Shown here in pieces: positions 60,440 to 64,000 of a stretch of 64,000 bases of DNA. The notes beneath the pieces are model-generated. The model saw only the letters and a list, made by a program, of their open reading frames with translations, was not told where the DNA came from and did no database searches. This DNA is from Streptomyces sp. Mut1. Its GTDB lineage: Bacteria > Actinomycetota > Actinomycetes > Streptomycetales > Streptomycetaceae. The translations under genes and the position numbers were made by a program. The first letter of the stretch is position 1, and each line of letters begins with the position of its first letter. Location of the stretch: positions 6,396,001-6,460,000 of the forward strand of contig NZ_CP120997.1 in NCBI RefSeq assembly GCF_030719295.1, written 5' to 3'.

Positions 60440-62995
60440 GTGAGACATCATATTGCGGAGAAGACCGGGTGGCGCAGAGTCGCCGCTCTGCTCACCGCAC
60501 TCATAGCCATGGCCGCAGTCCTTACCGCCCTGAGCCCCGGGCCGGCTTGGGCGCTGGATGACGACACGGACAATCCGGCGTACCGGTCGCTCGGGAAGGC
60601 GGACAACCCCGACTGGATGAGCGGGATCGGCGACAGCACCCCACTCGGCCGGCTGTCCGTGCCCGGAACGCACGAGACGCTGTCGATCCGAGGCGGCGAC
60701 AGCACCTACACGCAACAGAACGGCGGCCCCAGCGCCCGGACCCTGGCGGCTCAGCTCCAGGCAGGCATCAGGGCCATCGACATCCGGGTGCGGGTCATCG
60801 GCGGCTCGTTCACGATCCACCACGGCAAGGTGTACCAGGACGCGAACTTCGCGGATGTCCTGCGCGTGCTGGGCGAGTTCCTGACCGCGCATCCCAGCGA
60901 GACCGTGATGATGCATCTGCGGGCCGAGTGCGACAACAACAGCTCCTCCACGAGCTTCGACTGCAGGGACGAGCCGACCAGCACGACCGACAAGGACCGC
61001 GCCGACACGTTCCGCAAGTACCTCGCGGATGACCCCAACGCCCAGTTCTTCTGGGGGCCTTCGGTCAGCGGGGAACGCCAGGCGGATGTTCCGAACCTGG
61101 GTGACGTGCGCAAGAAGATCGTCCTGGAGCGCTTCCGGAACGTGGGCGAGTACAGCGGCAAGTACGGTCTCACCGGCGACAGTTACTTCATTCAGGACGA
61201 CTACAACGTGGCGAACATCCTGGACGGGGCCATCAATGACAAGGTCCGGAAGGTTGTCGACCACCTCACTGCGGCCGACCTGGACTCCGACCCCAGGCAC
61301 ATGTACCTGAACTACACGAGCGGCTCCAGCATGTGGGCCTATCCCAAGGCCGTCGCGGACCGGGTGAACGAAAAGGTCCTTCCCCTGCTCGGAGCCATGA
61401 GGTCCCGTACCGGCGAAGTGCTGATGGACTATCCCGGCTACGCGATGATCAACACCATCATCGGCGCGAACCGGCCATGGACCGCCCCCTCATGGCAGAC
61501 TCCGCGGATCGCGGTCATGCCCTTGGGCGACTCCATCACCCTGGGTGTGGGCAGCAGTACCCGGACCGGCTACCGGCCCGCACTGGCGGGCGGCCTCGCC
61601 CAGCACACGGGCGCGCTGGAGTTCGTGGGCTCGCAGACCGACGCCGACGGTGTGACGCACCACGAGGGGCACTCGGGCTGGCTCATCGACCAGTTGCAGG
61701 CGAACATCGAGACCTGGCTCGCGGCCGCCGAACCCAATTTGATCACGCTGCACATCGGCACCAACGACATGAACCGCGACTACCAGGTGGCGACGGCACC
61801 GCAGCGACTGGGTGCGCTCATCGACCAGATTCACGCCGCCTCGCCCGATACCGTCGTCGTGGTCGCCTCACTGGTGCCCGCCACCGACGCGGCGGTTCAG
61901 GCCCGGGTCGACACCTACAACAAGGCGATCCCGGGGATCGTCGCGGACCGGGTCGGGCGGGGCTACAAGATCTCCTGGGTCAGCATGGACGCACTGACCA
62001 CCGGCGACCTCAACGACAACCTGCACCCCAACAACAACGGCTACACCAAGATGGCGGACGCGTTCCTGGGCGGCATCGCGACCGTCGCCGACAGGGGCTG
62101 GATCAAGGAGACGGTCGAGGTCGAGCCCGCACCGCCGCGTCAGGCACCGAACCACGGTGACTACGACGTGGACATCAACGGCGACGGCCGGGCGGACTAC
62201 CTGGTGGTGGAGGACAACGGGGCGGTCCGTGCCTGGCTCAACACCGCCAACCCCACCACCGGCGCCGTCGAGTGGGCCGATCAGGGGGTCATCGCCTCCG
62301 GTTCGAGTGCCTGGACGGGTGACCAGGTCCGCTTCGCCGACGTCGGTGGCGACGCCCGCGTCGACTACCTGGTGGTGGACCCCCGAAACGGGGCGGTCCG
62401 CGCGTTCATCAACACCGGCGGCGACGGCCGCGGCGGCTGGCAGGACAAGGGCGTCATCGCCACCGGCTCCAGCGCGTGGACCGGTGACCAGGTCCGCTTC
62501 GCCGACGTGGGCGGGGACGCCAGGGCCGACTACCTCGTCGTCGGCCCCAACGGTGCCACCCGCGCCCTCCTCAACACCACCAACGCTTCCACCGGCGCCA
62601 TCAAGTGGGCCGATCAGGGGGTCATCGCCTCCGGTTCGAGCGCCTGGACGGGCGACCAGGTCCGTTTCGCCGACGTGGGTGGTGACGCCAGGGCCGACTA
62701 CCTCGTCGTCGGTGCGCAGGGCGCCGTCCACGCCTACGTCAACAACGGCGGCGACGGCCACGGCGGCTGGCAGGACAACGGCGTCATCGCCACCGGTTCC
62801 GCCGGCTGGCTCGCCGGGCAGGTCCGCTTCGCCGACATCAACGGCGACGGCCGCGCCGACTACCTCGTCCTCGACGACAACGGCGCCGTCCGCGCCTACC
62901 TCCACACGGCCGGCACGGATGGGACCGTCAAGTGGGCCGACCAAGGGGTGATCGCCACCGGTACCGGGGCACCCGGCTTCCGCGTCCACATCTGA
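60440..62995 (+). CDS. Secreted PI-PLC / SGNH hydrolase / FG-GAP fusion protein
   Basis: An 851-residue exported fusion. Signal peptide: GWRRVAALLTALIAMAAVLTALSPGPAWA. Residues about 50-330 are a phosphatidylinositol-phospholipase C X domain with catalytic His in VPGTHETLS and in TIHHGKVYQD. Residues about 350-555 are an SGNH esterase (MPLGDSITLGVG, TLHIGTNDM, DNLHPNNNGYTKMAD). Residues about 570-851 hold four FG-GAP/VCBS repeats (VDINGDGRADYLVV, VGGDARVDYLVV) with Ca-binding Asp residues. Two of these repeats are almost identical at DNA level (62272 and 62605, 333 nt apart). GTG 60440 has GGAG seven nt upstream. Substrates unknown. Confidence 0.9.
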   Translation: MRHHIAEKTGWRRVAALLTALIAMAAVLTALSPGPAWALDDDTDNPAYRSLGKADNPDWMSGIGDSTPLGRLSVPGTHETLSIRGGDSTYTQQNGGPSARTLAAQLQAGIRAIDIRVRVIGGSFTIHHGKVYQDANFADVLRVLGEFLTAHPSETVMMHLRAECDNNSSSTSFDCRDEPTSTTDKDRADTFRKYLADDPNAQFFWGPSVSGERQADVPNLGDVRKKIVLERFRNVGEYSGKYGLTGDSYFIQDDYNVANILDGAINDKVRKVVDHLTAADLDSDPRHMYLNYTSGSSMWAYPKAVADRVNEKVLPLLGAMRSRTGEVLMDYPGYAMINTIIGANRPWTAPSWQTPRIAVMPLGDSITLGVGSSTRTGYRPALAGGLAQHTGALEFVGSQTDADGVTHHEGHSGWLIDQLQANIETWLAAAEPNLITLHIGTNDMNRDYQVATAPQRLGALIDQIHAASPDTVVVVASLVPATDAAVQARVDTYNKAIPGIVADRVGRGYKISWVSMDALTTGDLNDNLHPNNNGYTKMADAFLGGIATVADRGWIKETVEVEPAPPRQAPNHGDYDVDINGDGRADYLVVEDNGAVRAWLNTANPTTGAVEWADQGVIASGSSAWTGDQVRFADVGGDARVDYLVVDPRNGAVRAFINTGGDGRGGWQDKGVIATGSSAWTGDQVRFADVGGDARADYLVVGPNGATRALLNTTNASTGAIKWADQGVIASGSSAWTGDQVRFADVGGDARADYLVVGAQGAVHAYVNNGGDGHGGWQDNGVIATGSAGWLAGQVRFADINGDGRADYLVLDDNGAVRAYLHTAGTDGTVKWADQGVIATGTGAPGFRVHI

Positions 62996-63048
62996 ATCCT
63001 GCCCAGCCCCGGTCCCGATCCGTTTCTGACCGGAGATATCGCCCCCAT

Positions 63049-63088
63049 ACGCACGTGCCCCACCGGAATTCCGGTGGGGCACGTGCGT
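63049..63088 (+). terminator. 18-bp terminator after the PI-PLC fusion
   Basis: Arms 63049-63066 and 63071-63088 pair with loop AATT (stem ACGCACGTGCCCCACCGG). It starts 54 nt after the stop. There is no T run. Confidence 0.85.
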
Positions 63089-63170
63089 GCGATTCGGGAG
63101 TGAGGGAGCGTCATCTGTGCGCGACAGTCGGCCTCTTGGCACCCTCGGCGCCATGTGACATATTACTGGC

Positions 63171-64000
63171 GTGTTCACGAGACAGCCTTTGGATGTCGTC
63201 GTTGTCGGAGCCGGAGTGGTCGGCGCCGCCTGCGCCTACCACGCCACCCGGTCCGGACTCTCGGTCGCTGTGGTGGACGGTGGACCGGTCGCCGGCGGCA
63301 CCACGGGGGCAGGGGAGGGCAACCTCCTGGTCTCCGACAAGCCACCGGGTCCGGAGCTGTCCCTCGCGCTGCTCTCCTCCTCGCTCTGGCGCGAGTGGTC
63401 CGAAGAACTGCCCAGGGCTGTCGAGTTCGAGCAGAAGGGCGGACTGGTCGTCGCGGCGGACGAGGCGTCCCTGGCCACCCTGACCGCGACCGCCGCCGGT
63501 CAGAGCCGGGCAGGGGTGCGTGTCACGGCCGTCGCCCCGCACGAACTGCCCGAGGTCGAACCGCACCTGGCGTCCGGACTGGCGGGCGGTGTTCTCTACT
63601 CCCAGGATGCTCAGGTCCAGCCCGCCCTGGCGGCCGCCCACCTGATCCGCGCGGCCCGTGACGCCGGGGCGATCGTGCGCCTGGGCACGCCGGTCACCGC
63701 TGTACTCACCGGCCCGGCGGGCGAGGTGCGCGGCGTGCGCACCGGGGCGGGGGACCTGCTCGCGCCCGCCGTGGTCAACGCGACCGGGGTCAGGGGCGGG
63801 GAGTTCGCCGCACTGGCCGGGGTGGAACTCCCGGTCCTGCCCCGGCGCGGCTTCGTCCTCGTGACCGAGCCCCTGCCGCCCCTGATCCGGCACAAGGTCT
63901 ACGCCGCGGAGTACGTGGCCGATGTGTCCAGCGCCTCGGCCGCTCTCCAGACGTCGCCGGTCGTGGAGGGCACCCCGTCCGGGCCCGTACTGATCGGCGC
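63171..64000 (+). CDS. FAD-dependent oxidoreductase (DAO family), 5' part only
   Basis: The first 277 residues of a DadA/sarcosine-oxidase-like flavoprotein. The FAD-binding Rossmann motif VVVVGAGVVGAACAYHATRSGLSVAVVD is at residue 8, followed by GTTGAGEGNLLVSD, the second FAD loop GAIVRLGTPVTAV, and VVNATGVRGGEFA. The substrate could be an amino acid, sarcosine or a related amine; the catalytic C terminus is cut off by the window edge. GTG 63171; ACATAT seven nt upstream may be the -10 of a leaderless mRNA. It has no linked partners in the window. Confidence 0.88.
   Translation, partial: MFTRQPLDVVVVGAGVVGAACAYHATRSGLSVAVVDGGPVAGGTTGAGEGNLLVSDKPPGPELSLALLSSSLWREWSEELPRAVEFEQKGGLVVAADEASLATLTATAAGQSRAGVRVTAVAPHELPEVEPHLASGLAGGVLYSQDAQVQPALAAAHLIRAARDAGAIVRLGTPVTAVLTGPAGEVRGVRTGAGDLLAPAVVNATGVRGGEFAALAGVELPVLPRRGFVLVTEPLPPLIRHKVYAAEYVADVSSASAALQTSPVVEGTPSGPVLIG

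Noticed and set aside
57914..61300. 1128-codon frame on the minus strand under poxB and the PI-PLC gene
   Set aside because: Antisense shadow: sequence is low-complexity HVDxxVEH-like and Gln/Gly/Arg-rich, while poxB and PI-PLC on the plus strand have intact catalytic motifs.

Overview
The window is GC-rich actinobacterial DNA. The co-occurrence of chaplin and rodlin genes, a TTA leucine codon in a regulator, class-typical DUF5949 and CU044_2847 proteins and many GTG starts point to a Streptomyces chromosome. No rRNA, tRNA, insertion sequence or CRISPR array was seen.

Layout. 1-4.8 kb: an assimilatory sulfate reduction operon on the minus strand (sir, a small zinc-ribbon gene, cysH, cysC, cysD, cysN), preceded by a 19-residue cysteine-containing leader peptide. 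4.9-14.2 kb: ordinary housekeeping and regulatory genes (GNAT, a GAF regulator, aidB-like acyl-CoA dehydrogenase, YihY membrane protein, AraC, glyoxalase-like, PaaH-type dehydrogenase, LysR). 14.2-26.3 kb: a two-armed gene cluster that looks like a ribosomally made, modified peptide (RiPP) pathway. The right arm has a 65-residue precursor ending in Cys, a SPASM radical SAM enzyme, a LanD/EpiD-like cysteine decarboxylase, an MFS exporter and a B12-binding radical SAM enzyme. The left arm, divergent, has a LuxR-type regulator whose C-terminal third is a copy of the precursor leader and whose HTH carries a TTA codon, then a cyclase/AAA/TPR protein, a subtilisin-like protease, a GAF protein and an ATP-grasp protein. 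I know of no characterised pathway with this combination.

26.4-46.9 kb: a thiolase, then a sialic-acid utilisation region: nanT, nanE, nanK, nanA, two GntR regulators, a secreted sialidase, two esterases, a satABCD-like ABC transporter with a fused permease-ATPase, and a second nanA-type aldolase. Four near-identical copies of a 20-bp palindrome, each just downstream of a promoter, tie these units into one regulon. A TetR-controlled ABC exporter sits inside this region.

47-51.2 kb: the aerial-surface gene cluster: a sortase-anchored long chaplin, a short chaplin, three rodlins and small secreted or acidic proteins, with strong terminators. 51.3-64 kb: DUF5949, RsgA GTPase with a possible upstream ORF, an Ada-AlkA repair fusion that seems to lack the glycosylase active-site loop, DUF456, a TrmB/LuxR-like regulator, a PP2C-like protein without the usual metal-binding motif, pyruvate oxidase, a secreted PI-PLC/SGNH/FG-GAP fusion, and the start of an FAD oxidoreductase.
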